The notes below the pieces were generated by a model. The model searched no databases and was not told the DNA's origin. It saw only the letters and a program-made list of their open reading frames with translations. DNA of 64,000 nt from Morinoia aosen. Its lineage: Eukaryota > Arthropoda > Malacostraca > Amphipoda > Talitridae. Positions within the stretch are counted from its first letter, which is position 1. Each line of letters begins with the position of its first letter. The stretch is from contig CM059576.1 of assembly GCA_030386875.1 (NCBI GenBank), positions 65,905,581-65,969,580 of the forward strand, written 5' to 3'. The position numbers and the translations under genes are program-made. This document shows positions 1 through 11,207 of this stretch, in pieces.

Positions 1-2610
1 TCAATACTGAAATTCGATAATAATTGTGAACACTAATGAATATGTTGAAACTTGACAGCAAAGGAATTTTCATTTTTCAAGTTTTTATAACAATTTCACA
101 TATACTTTTAGCTGTCGAATTTATAGTTAGAGAAGTCATGTGGTGCGAAACCAAAAACTATTTCGAGAACTACGCTAAAACTTCGCAAAAGTGAACTTAT
201 CATAAGTTTACAGGCTGAGCGGCTCATTGGAGTGTAATGCAACACCGAGACGGCAAAGGTGGGATAGTTGGGCCGCTTGGTTGGGTAAGCCGGGGGTAGC
301 CGTCGTGGCGTCATGGCAGGGTTGTCAGATTGGCCATTTCGTGGCGAATGTACACAGAATTGACCATTTATAAACGACTTGGTAATGAGATCTTCCCTTG
401 GCCACTTTACCAACATCGCACGACCCAAGAAACAGAAGACCTGCAATATATTGAGGAGGCGCTCTCGACACTTGCGTGCTAACACCGGCAAGGTAAATTA
501 TTTACGGGTATCTGCAGATCCACATGTCGTGAACATTCTATTCTCCAACCACACACTCAACATAGCATTCAAAATTAATGTTTTGCTTGCATTCATATTG
601 CCTTTGAAATCATGTCCGCCCGGCTACTTCTCGTCATAACTGCCTAAACTGCTCTGTTTCTTATTGTTATATCAGGGGTAGTTCCACCATCAGATGATTT
701 GGTGACCATTTTCATCGCCGAATTTGTGAAGCAAACATATTTTGCATATTTTAAAGCAAAACTCGGTGATGAAGACAAGAGTTTGTCGAGAGTAAACGAA
801 TGTACACCAAAGGAACACGTCATCAGTTGCCATTTGATAAACCCATGGTTTGGCTTCATCAAACTCATTGCACAAGCTCTTACTTCTGTTCAGTGAAAAC
901 TTCACGATCGAACGAGGTAAACAATAGAAGTAGAGAACATCCTAATCCACCTGCATTAAATGCAAAGCCACCATTCGCACGCCGTGTCCAGCGTTGAGTA
1001 GCATTTATATAGATTGTGAGCGTGAGGTGCGTTCAATATCCCACCGCTCAGGGGACTTGAGGCCGGCTGGAAAGCTCACCTTAGTTGCCAGCAGATATAA
1101 TTACATGAAACTGATTCTCCTTCAGTCTTGGGAACAATCAACGGCTTAAATTTTCATGAGATATGAAGCTCTCATGGGAGTAAATATTGTTGGGGGAAGA
1201 CAATATGGAAATAATCAGGACAAGTAATGATCAAAATTAGTTATGGCCTCTGACCTGGACGAAGGGCGATCATTAGGGAGCTGTGTCCGGCCGTGAATCT
1301 CTCTCCCAGGTCCCCTCACTTCCAAACAACCAGGGCTTCTCAGTCAACCTCTCAACGAGCGAACAATCCAACAAACGATCTAATGCTTCCATCACATGAG
1401 TATACCGAAAATGAATTGAAATACATAACTTAACACTTTGACTGCGGCAGGTAAACTGAAGTTTATTATTCAACTCAAATTCAAAGTTATTTGTAGCAAG
1501 CAATGTTGAAAATCGCAAACATTAACTGGATCGTGCTTTCATTTAGTTTTAATAAAGTATTCAAGAAAATTTAGTTTGTTAAATCTAGTGATTGAGCAGC
1601 ATAATGAAAACTCCGTCAGTGACCACCGGTGTCTCACGTCGCAGCCAAAGTGCTAGGGATAGCCAACGGAGAACGAGGAGACAAAACTGGCGACGCTTGG
1701 TGGCTCCAGCGAGGCATTCCAGCTCACGAGATCACGTCGAGGACTGGGACGCGTCGCTGGTGAGGCGAGCACAGGAGGCTCTGTGAGCCCTGCTGGTAAG
1801 GTCACAAAATGCATTCCTTACTTTGCCAGTACAAACTTAGAGCCTACCCAGCCTCCTCGCCTCCGGCCTCACGTGAGCCTTGAGGTGCACACTGATGAGC
1901 AGGGCACGTAGCGCTGATAGCGCGTGGTCGTTATCAGTAACCGCAAGGGCTAGGATGCCGTGCGTTGTGTCGTTGATGAGGGAGCGGTAACGGCAGGCCA
2001 GGCATCGTCGCAAACACAGCAAATACCTACGTAAATGAAACATTAGTTTGCAGTACTGCACACACGTCGTGTTTCGCTGAAGGTAACGATTTGTAATTTC
2101 CATCAACATAGTTATAATACTCAAAATAACGTAAATTGCAAAAGAATTGTAATCCAAACATTAGCTTAGGCTTCCATTTCAATTTTCATATTTTTTCAAG
2201 AGGCGTTCAGAGATTTCGCTCGCTGTCGACATCACAGAACGATACGCTGCCTAACCTAAACCTACCCACCCAAACTTTGCCAGGCCGTTACCGATCCCCT
2301 TAACTCCAACCTCTAACTTACTCTGTAAGGACGCAGGTATTTTTCACAACATTATTTTATGAGTGCCAAGTTCAAACCCAGTGTCAGATTTGACTGTCGA
2401 AAATTGTTCGACATTTTCTAGGAAGTAAATATAGAAATAAATTAAACAATTACGTAAAAAAAACAAATAAATGAAGTAAACAAATCGAATTTGAATTGAA
2501 ATAAAAAATCCCAAAATCAAAGTTGAAAGTATTACCTTTAATTTCTTTCGTTTCGAATTTAATTTGAACCTTTATTCCCTAAGTGAAGTGACCTCTGGTT
2601 GGGCTGCGGT
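1..2610. other. No recognisable gene
   Basis: Only short open frames on both strands (up to about 127 codons), without recognisable domains or convincing splice structure. Two G+C-richer stretches (about 220-330 and 1600-2000) are the only compositional change. I see no mobile-element termini here. Confidence 0.5.
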
Positions 2611-2611
2611 T

Positions 2612-2706
2612 CGACCTGAGGATTCTTTCCGCTCCCAGGGATTTATTTCCGTTCCCAGGGAAGGATTCTTTCCGTTCCCAGGGAAGGATTCTTTCCGTTC
2701 CTCGTT
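2612..2706. repeat. Short tandem repeat, about 23-bp unit, 4 copies
   Basis: Four adjoining copies of a unit built on ggattctttccgttccca; the first and second copies differ at a few bases. No coding meaning is apparent. Confidence 0.7.
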
Positions 2707-4218
2707 AGAGCTAGTTCCGCAGAGCTGGGGCTGCTTGCTTGTAGTTGTGCTCCGAACCAACTTCGGCGACGTCGGGTGACGTAACTTTCATCATGGTGGG
2801 GTCTTACCAATGTGTCACCTCTGTTCTTCAATCATTCAGTTGACTGCTGTCTACGTCTTGATCAAAGTTACCGTATTACGTGGCGCAGTTTCTTCTGGCA
2901 ACCTTAACTTCCTGTGTTTCATTCTTTCTATTTTTTGGGTTACAGTAATTGGCATTTCTTTCAATTTTCGTTGTGTTGTGTTCTACGCACCAATTTTCAT
3001 CTTGGCGTACTCTATCGATCAAAGTAAATTAAATGAACTCGAATGAATTCAAATCTAATTAAATCAAATCAAATGAATTCGAGTTCAAATCAAATAGAGT
3101 GAATTCGTGTTCAAATCAAATCGAAGTAAATCAAAGTAAATCAAATGAATGCGAATTCACTCGATCAAATTTATAAGTGCTTGGCTCTACTAAAAATGGA
3201 GGTTGACCGTGACCTTCTCATCAGAGCGCAGTGCTGATCAAAGTCTTCCCTAATTTCTATCGAATGCCTCTCGAACTACTTCTATCCTTTTCTCTTCTAA
3301 GATGGAGTGCGCTTCCTCTCGCGATATTTCCCTCAAATACCTTTTCTTATGCCTGAACGTATTCCACTGAAGACTAACATTTTTTAGGTGAGTTGGTCGC
3401 CTAATTCTAAAAATCAAACTATTGCTCTTTCGAATATCGAATATCGTATATCACATATTAAATTCCCGCGCCCCCTTTTTCGCGCTCTAAACTGTCCTGA
3501 TCACGGGCAGTATCAACGTTACTACTGTTCAGTTCTCTCGCTTCGGGTCAGCTACTTCTCGAAAAGCCCTCAGCTTCTTGCAAGGGGGTTAGTTGTAATG
3601 TTCATTGAACTATTGCGATAGTTTGGTCGTACTTACACGTCACTTTTCTACCTGTTATCTAACTGCGCCTTTACTCGTGCAGTCTTAACGTCTCAACGGG
3701 TTCTGTTCCGATTCTATCTCGCTTCGTATTGAGGCCTTTACCTTGGAAGGCCAGGCGTTTCCAGTCGGTGGGTTAATGCTCGAAATATACCCTGAATTAA
3801 TTTGATACCATTGTAGTTCAATACTTGCGTTCATCTCAAAGTTTCACCGTTTGTTTTTTGTTCTACAGCATTGGAAAGCCGACTGGCGTGGTTCTGTATT
3901 ATGACCCCTTCTACCGCGTTCGGTTCTTGCCAAAATGTTCGTTGTAGCAACGGCCACTTCGAAGCGTGCGCTGCTTTCGTTGATCTCACTGGCAGAAGGA
4001 GCGGGGCTTGAAGTCCTCGTGCACCCTGGAATAACTAGGGAACGGAAGATCTCTTGTCACCCTCCACATTAATTTTTGTTGCACACCGTTATCACGCTAC
4101 ACTGTTTTCTGGATTCCTTGCAGACTTCGGTCTGTTTTAAATGTAACGTTCTCTTTAGTTCAAGGAACCTAGCATTTTTTGTTTGTGGAAAGAGACAGTA
4201 ACACTCGTCTTAGGAAAT
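2707..4218. other. No recognisable gene; AT-rich simple repeat at 3035-3160
   Basis: Around 3035-3160 a degenerate simple repeat of the aaatcaaatgaattc kind is present. The remainder holds only short open frames without motifs. Confidence 0.45.
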
Positions 4219-4630
4219 ATTAAATTTTAAACTCCTTCAACTTCAAATTTAACTTAGGCTTTGTTGCCGTTCGAAATACTCTTCAACTTCAAATTTAACT
4301 CTGGCTGATGCCGTTCGAAAAACTCATCAACGTCAAAGTTAACTCTGGCTGTTGCCGTTCGAAATAAAACCTTTCGATTTCAAATTTAACTCGGTTGTGT
4401 GTTGCCGATTGAAATGAACTTCTCAACTTCAAACTTAAATCAGGCTCTGGCCAATCGAAATGAACCCTTGAACGTCAAATTAAACTCAGGCTCTGGGCTA
4501 TCGAAATGAACCCTTGAACGTCAAATTAAACTCAGGCTCTGGCCTATCGAAATAAACCCTTGAACGTCAAATTAAACTCAGGCTGTGGCCTATCGAAATA
4601 ATCTCTTCAACTTTCAAATTTAACTCTTAA
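4219..4630. repeat. 46-bp minisatellite, about 9 copies
   Basis: Units follow the pattern 'cccttgaacgtcaaatt...ctcaggctctgg...tatcgaaatgaa'. The starts at 4465, 4511 and 4557 are exactly 46 bp apart. Copies towards the left edge are more diverged and slightly longer. No gene reads through it. Confidence 0.85.
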
Positions 4631-5146
4631 AGCGTGAAAATTCTCACAATTGAATCTTAGTAAAACTAGTTTTGTTGGGCTTCTGCCTATTCGACCGTGG
4701 GTCGCGTTTATCCGGGTGCGCCCCGTTTGGCGAGTATTTTTGATGTTCACCTCCAAACTACTGAAATATGCTTGAAATAAATATTTAAATGTGGATTTCT
4801 CCTAATTTTCATTCCTGGAAAGGTTAGAGGTTAAGTTCAGGCATTGAAAAATCTCGATGAAATTTCAAATTCCACAAGAAGCGAAAGCATTCATAATTTG
4901 TTTTCGATTTTATTCATTCATCTCATATTGGGAAAATTTATTTTCCAAGTGTTTTAATTGATTTTTCTATCCAACGGTAACTAATTCATTTTCTAGTAGA
5001 GTTAAACGATCACGAGAGAAATGTTCCGTAGGACAACATGCCACCTCTCATTGTAGATGGTATTTGCATTATTTTCACTTCCTATGTTCTTTTACTGCAT
5101 CAATCAGTTCTTTGATGTTTTTTGTCAATATATTCATTAAAATTTT
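4631..5146. other. No recognisable gene
   Basis: AT-rich spacer between two minisatellites. Nothing recognised. Confidence 0.4.
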
Positions 5147-6347
5147 GGTGCTGGTGTAGGTACGGAGCTACATCCCTGGACCTACACCACCACCATAACA
5201 CCACCACCGTACCTACACCACCACCGTACCTACACCAGCACCGTACCTACACGAGCACCGTACCTACACGAGCACCGTACCTACACCAGCACCGTACCTA
5301 CACCAGCACCGTACCTACACGAGCACCGTACCTACACGAGCACCGTACCTACACGAGCACCGTACCTACACGAGCACCGTACCTACACGAGCACCGTACC
5401 TACACGAGCACCGTACCTACACGAGCACCGTACCTACACGAGCACCGTCCCTACACGAGCACCGTCCCTACACGAGCACCGTACCTACACGAGCACCGTA
5501 CCTACACGAGCACCGTACCTACACGACCACCGTACCTACACCAGCACCGTACCTACACCAGCACCGTACCTACACGAGCACCGTACCTACACGAGCACCG
5601 TACCTACACGAGCACCGTACCTACACGAGCACCGTACCTACACGAGCACCGTACCTACACGAGCACCGTACCTACACGAGCACCGTACCTACACGAGCAC
5701 CGTACCTACACGAGCACCGTACCTACACGAGCACCGTACCTACACGAGCACCGTACCTACACGAGCACCGTACCTACACGAGCACCGTACCTACACGAGC
5801 ACCGTACCTACACGAGCACCGTACCTACACGAGCACCGTACCTACACGAGCACCGTACCTACACGAGCACCGTACCTACACGAGCACCGTACCTACACGA
5901 GCACCGTCCCTACACGAGCACCGTCCCTACACGAGCACCGTACCTACACGAGGACCGTACCTACACGAGCACCGTACCTACACGAGCACCGTACCTACAC
6001 GAGCACCGTACCTACACGAGCACCGTACCTACACGAGCACCGTACCTACACGAGCACCGTACCTACACGAGCACCGTACCTACACGAGCACCGTACCTAC
6101 ACGAGCACCGTACCTACACGAGCACCGTACCTACACGAGCACCGTACCTACACGAGCACCGTACCTAAACGAGCACCGTACCTACACGAGCACCGTACCT
6201 ACACGAGCACCGTACCTACACGAGCACCGTACCTACACGAGCACCGTACCTACACGAGCACCGTACCTACACGAGCACCGTACCTACACGAGCACCGTAC
6301 CTACACGAGCACCGTACCTACACGAGCACCGTACCTTCACCAGCACC
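5147..6347. repeat. 17-bp minisatellite bounded by inverted termini
   Basis: About 67 head-to-tail copies of a 17-bp unit (accgtacctacacgagc) fill roughly 5180-6340. Variants are scattered: caccagc, cacgacc, ccgtccc, one gaggacc, one ctaaacg. The first 19 bases (5147-5165) are an inverted copy of the unit end, and 6329-6347 is its reverse complement with one mismatch, so the whole array sits between short inverted termini. Because 17 is not divisible by 3, the array reads open with a 17-residue period (three units); the resulting 348-codon frame is an artefact. Confidence 0.9.
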
Positions 6348-6710
6348 ATAACAACAAATACCACGACGTAACAATAAGAACAAAACGGTAATGTATTGAT
6401 ATTTACATTTATGTAAATGTAAGAAGCGATATAGCATCAACAGTGGAAGTCATCATGTTGTTGTTCAGTGGAATTGAAAAGTAAAGTGGAAATTCCTTCC
6501 TTTTAATTCCAACGACTGACCATAAAAATAAATCAGCCAGGCTTAAAACATGGGTTGATTGTTTTGACTAATTTTGTGTGAATATTACAGAATATATTTA
6601 TTTCTTCGATGAAAAAAAAATTTAGTGCCTCCCAAAGTTTAGAAATACAGAATAATCGATATAACAAAACAATGTCAAGTTATTACTTTTTCTTCTCAAA
6701 TCAATATACG
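6348..6710. other. No recognisable gene
   Basis: AT-rich spacer between two minisatellites with no open frame of interest. Confidence 0.4.
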
Positions 6711-7515
6711 GCAACTGCAGTTGTTGTCTGCCACTAGTTACTGCGTCTGCAGGTGTTGTCTGCTACTAGTTACTGCACCTGCAGGTGTTGTCTGCTACTA
6801 GTTACTGCACCTGCAGGTGTTGTCTGCCCCTAGTTACTGAGTCTGCAGGTGTTGTCTGCCACTAGTTACTGCGTCTGCAAGTGTTGTCTGCCACTAGTTA
6901 CTGCGTCTGCAGTTGTCTGCCACAAGCTACTGCGTCTGCAGGTGTTGTCTGCCACAAGCTACTGCGTCTGCAGTTGTTGTCTGCCACTAGTTACTGCACC
7001 TGCAGGTGTTGTCTGCCACAAGCTACTGCGTCTGCAGGTGTTGTCTGCCACAAGCTACTGCGTCTGCAGTTGTTATCTGCCACTAGTTACTGCACCTGCA
7101 GGTGTTGTCTGCCACAAGCTACTGCGTCTGCAGGTGTTGTCTGCCACAAGCTACTGCGTCTGCAGTTGTTGTCTGCCACTAGTTACTGCACCTGCAGGTG
7201 TTGTCTGCCACAAGCTACTGCGTCTGCAGGTGTTGTCTGCCACAAGCTACTGCGTCTGCAGTTGTTGTCTGCCACTAGTTACTGCGTCTGCAGGTGTTGT
7301 CTGTCACTAGTTGCATCATCAGTTGTCTGCCATTAGTTACTGCGTCTGCAGGTGTTGTTGTCTGCCACTTGTTACTGCGTCTGCAGGTTTTGTCTGCCAC
7401 TAGTTGCCTCATCAGTTGTCTGCCACTAGTTACTGCGTCTGCAGGTGTTTTCTGCCACTAGTTGCATCATAAGTTGTCTGCCACTAGTTACTGCATCAGC
7501 AGGTGTTGTGTTCAC
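6711..7515. repeat. 32-bp minisatellite with 96-bp higher-order repeat
   Basis: About 25 copies of a 32-bp unit (gttgtctgccactagttact then gcgtctgcaggt). Subtypes differ at 'cactagtt' versus 'cacaagct', at 'gcgtc' versus 'gcacc', and at 'caggt' versus 'cagtt'. Between 6971 and 7259 the subtypes recur in a fixed order of three, and the cagttgtt junction falls at 6971, 7067, 7163 and 7259, exactly 96 bp apart. Overlapping open frames of about 150 codons here are by-products of the period. Confidence 0.9.
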
Positions 7516-8164
7516 GGCAGTTGCATTATAAATAACTAACAATTTTGGCCATTATCATCACATTCATCAGCCAATATGTCTTATTGCTTATAACTAAACG
7601 ATGCAATTATGAATTATCATGGAGCAAGTTGCCTTAGAAAACTGTCGGTGAGCTAGCAAAAACTGACTACGGTTTTGTGTTCAGGAAGTCAATCATCGTA
7701 GATGACAAAAAGGCTTACTTAATCAAATATATTTCTAATATTTCAACAGTCATAAATATGTTTCATAACTAAACTTACGGTCATCTACAGATGGCTAATT
7801 AGTACTTGCACATCAAATGGCTTAGGATTCTCAACTCCTGACGAAGGTTAATTATTCAAATCGGCTGCCGGGGCGAGTCTCCGGTGCTACTATAGCGTGA
7901 TGTCTACCCCACTATAGCATGAGATCTACCTCTAGCTAATACTATAGCGTGAGGTTAGGGTAATAATGGATAAACTTATTTAGATACATTTAATGTAGAG
8001 ATAAACACTGAATTTGTACATCCCAAACTGCACCTGGGTAGGCGATACCTAGCGGCAGACCTCACGCTACAGTAATAATGAATAGGTAATAATGAAGGCA
8101 TCTACGGATGCTTTATTTCCAATCAAGCCTGATACATATCACCTTGTACATTGGATTTTCAAAT
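7516..8164. other. No recognisable gene
   Basis: Contains a few copies of an 'actatagcgtgag' motif near 7890-7960, not regular enough to call an array. No open frame of interest. Confidence 0.4.
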
Positions 8165-8355
8165 GCCTTATAACTAACGCCAGGACGCTTTCCCCCGGTC
8201 AAGACCGGTACCCATTTCAGACACCTGGGTAGAGTGGGGTATTGTACTTGGAATTTTTCTCCTATACCCAACAGAGAAAATCGCCATCGCCAGCGCCGAG
8301 TTTCGAGCCCGGGTCTACCGCACGGCGGCAGAAACCTCTAGCCACATGGCTATGG
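8165..8355 (-). mobile_element. Possible tRNA-derived SINE
   Basis: Read on the minus strand, 8355 to about 8295 resembles the body of a tRNA: a D-arm-like gtggctagaggtttctg, a possible anticodon stem, and a B-box-like ggctcgaaactc about 40 bases later. It is followed by a non-tRNA tail containing 'aatgggtaccgg'. The A box fits only loosely and no terminal duplication was found. It could also be a decayed tRNA pseudogene. Confidence 0.4.
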
Positions 8356-8929
8356 CGAGCACATAAGTGAAATAAAGTAGCACCGAGCCCCTGTAGTTGT
8401 CACCGGGGTGTTTAAGAAGGGCCGTTTCTTCCGAGACATCGAGGTTGCCATTGCATGCATAACCCGCTACTAATGAAAGTTTCTCATTGTAGGTTATTTT
8501 TTAGATCGCGTTTCCGGAATTTCTACTGAACTTCGTTTCAATATTGCTTCTTCAGTTTTCATGCTGAAGAGTTCTGACCTTTACCTATTTGAATGTGGTT
8601 TCTTCTTACGAGTGAAAATTTCACGATTCACTTCAGTCTGGGAGCACTTTTTCCACTTCCACGTTTCCTCTTGACGAGGACGTCTCTGTTTTAGTTCACT
8701 TCCGTGCTTGTGCTGAATGAACGAAATAGATGCGATGGAACCCGGTGTAAATGGAACCGATCATTGGAGGTGTCCTTGTCTGCTTCCTGCTTGAGGCCCA
8801 TTATTAATTACGTGACTCAATTCTTTACCTGAACTCAAAAGAAAAAAACGGGCGACTGGCTTACCACAATTCCTGAAGATGACCATCTCACGATTTTTTC
8901 TCTTGGGGATGCTTTGTCTCCAAAATTGA
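8356..8929. other. No recognisable gene
   Basis: Short open frames only; nothing recognised. Confidence 0.4.
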
Positions 8930-9160
8930 TTGAATCTTTTCCATCTAAGCCCCGCCACTAATCCATCACATAAGTTCACCCACTTGTTACTTACCAAAAA
9001 ATGCACCTATCGACTTAAAATTACTCTCAAACGAAAGACTGTTTTAATCTTTCGTTTGAGAGTAATTTGAAGTCGATAGATGCAATATTTCGAAAGTTAC
9101 AAGTGGGTGAACTCACGTGTTGCATTAGTGGCAGGGCTTACATATCTGAAAACGATCCAA
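8930..9160. repeat. Palindrome with about 115-bp arms
   Basis: The core arms 9007-9038 and 9048-9079 are inverted copies with one mismatch and a 9-base loop. Outside them, gttcacccacttgttac at 8974 pairs with 9096-9112, and the similarity continues more loosely to about 8930 and 9160. This looks like a small foldback or MITE-type insertion; no protein is encoded. Confidence 0.8.
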
Positions 9161-9234
9161 TAAATCCTAAGCAGGGTAGAAACTTGTAATTTTCCTCTAC
9201 TGCACAAGCAAGATCTTGTTGTGCTCAGGACTAG

Positions 9235-9590
9235 ATTAGTCATTAGTTTTAGCCTCCCTACCCAGCAACAAATGCGATCCAAAGAGAGGAAGGAGGAAGG
9301 CACCATTTAGTATGGAGTTAAGGAAACGCGGAATCTACTCAGAAAGGCATAGAAACAGTAAGTTGGGAAGGAAGATTATGAAACAAGATCAAAGTTGAAG
9401 GAGACGGTAGTAGGTGCTGAAAAACAGGACAGCAGTGAACCGAAAAAAGGTGGTTCTTAACATAACAAAAACATTTAATTTCAACAAAAAGAAGGCCTAC
9501 CTAACTTTCAGCTCGGGCCCTCACATTGTCCCCCTGGGAGCGCTAGTTCCCATAGATACAATAATTGTATCCCCATCAGGGGGTTGTGCT
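9235..9590 (+). repeat. Dispersed repeat family, copy 1
   Basis: About 350 bp, starting near ttagttttagcctccctacc and ending after a 'ccccctgggagcgctagttcccatagata' type segment and a gggg tract. Related copies, all in the same direction, lie near 19848, 24118, 27085, 27640 (partial), 39225 (split) and 43253. The family has no recognised protein and no clear inverted ends; a SINE or short non-autonomous element is the simplest reading. Confidence 0.75.
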
Positions 9591-10685
9591 CAGGAATAAA
9601 TCCAATGATTTTCAAGTACAGTATTAACTTCATAACTTTAAAAGTCTTCTTGCCCGTCTGGCAACATTTTCTCTAACATCCGATCATACCCCTTATCCGG
9701 TAAAACCCTACATCCCTTCTCGTATCTCTATACTTAGCGCTCGAACAGCACTTGCAGCCTATTCTTAAGTCAAAGATTGTCTAGGTTTCACCCCTCGGAA
9801 CCTATCGATCTTATACACATGAACCCTAAAAAACGTACAATGCACGAAGACAATTGTTGTCCACCCCCCCCCCCCCTCAAGTGTTTGAACAGTTGAAAGC
9901 AATGAAAGGATGAAGATACCACACCTCAATCAAATAATTTCATAAATCTTTCCGTACGAGATTAGTTCTTACTCGAGGTTAGTTTCTGTAAACTCTCTCT
10001 GCGGAAATTTCCTTAATATCTATCATTAGTTAAAAAACTTTTTGGTCTAGCAACACTCGAATATTCACATCGGTGACACAGCGCACACGTTTTGCTTGAG
10101 GCGTTATTGATACTTGTTGCGTGCCATTGCCATAGTGTCGCTTTGCACGACCTAAGGAGTGAATTTCAGTTACCTATTGATAATTTGCTCGCTATGCTCA
10201 TAAAAATCTTGCAGTATAGAAATTAACGTGTATTTCTGGTTAAATTTGTAACGGCCAAGCTGACCCAATAACAGTTTTCAACAGTGGTAGTTGACCTCGT
10301 TAATTCTGGAAGCTCAAAATCCGTATTTTTGCCGACTAAAACACTAAAAAAGGAAAGCACGTTCTCTATTACGATTTCAATCCAGCGGACTGATATATGA
10401 ATTATTTCTTTATACCAGATCCTTTACAAGTAAAATTTTCACGAGATCCTTTCGCATATCACAGCATTTTTCAAAGCGCTGTCTATTTCGGGAAATGATA
10501 GCGAATTTCAGAGTGAAACATTTTTTGAGAAAAGAACTGACACAACAAACGTTGGAATTGATCTTAGTTTAAACCAGGAAATTCTACTCAACTACGCCTG
10601 CCATCAATGTTGGATTAAGTTGAAATCCAACAACATTAAAGTTCCCAAATTTGTCCGTCGATTTTTAAGATTAATTCTAGTCTTA
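9591..10685. other. No recognisable gene
   Basis: AT-rich; a poly-C run near 9866. Nothing else recognised. Confidence 0.4.
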
Positions 10686-11207
10686 AGTAGTAGTAATAGT
10701 AGTAACATGGGTTTGCTAGCGCTTCAGTTACTCAAACTATATCGCACCGAGGATCACATATTTTAATTAGTATCAGACTTTTCCAAATTACCACACAAGA
10801 TGAACATTACTATTATTTGAAACATCAAAATAATGTGAGCATCATGATCATAATTACAACTCAAGATAACAAATGTCTCCCCATTAAAGTTTTTACACAA
10901 CACAGTCCATTCGAAACGGACTGAGCAGCCAAACCCTGTAGGGGGTTTCTGCTGCCCACCCATTTATGGCCGGACGACTTACCCATGCTGAAACCCCCGA
11001 GGTACCAACGCAGCGCGCCCGGCCATATTACAGTTTCTACATCTTCAAACTTCCAAGCCGATATCACGTCTGGCTATAATGCGTTACAGCGCGGCTTCCC
11101 GTTAAATCTCTTCAAGTAGTACAACAAGGAAAACATACATTTTCGAGCACGGAAAAGTACAGACAACAAATACAAAAACGATAGGGATGGTCAAGTGCGA
11201 TCTTCGA

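Noticed and set aside
5122..6168. 348-codon open frame of 17-residue repeats
   Set aside because: Product of a 17-bp minisatellite whose unit has no stop in this frame; no start context, splice signals or biased substitution.
6849..7336. Two overlapping Cys-rich open frames of about 150 codons
   Set aside because: Both arise from the 32-bp array, in different frames of the same repeat.
6711..7515. Regular repeats as a CRISPR array
   Set aside because: Units adjoin with no unique spacers, and the DNA is eukaryotic.
8295..8355. A genuine tRNA gene
   Set aside because: Some tRNA-like pairing and a B-box-like stretch, but a poor A box and no clean acceptor stem; better seen as SINE-derived.
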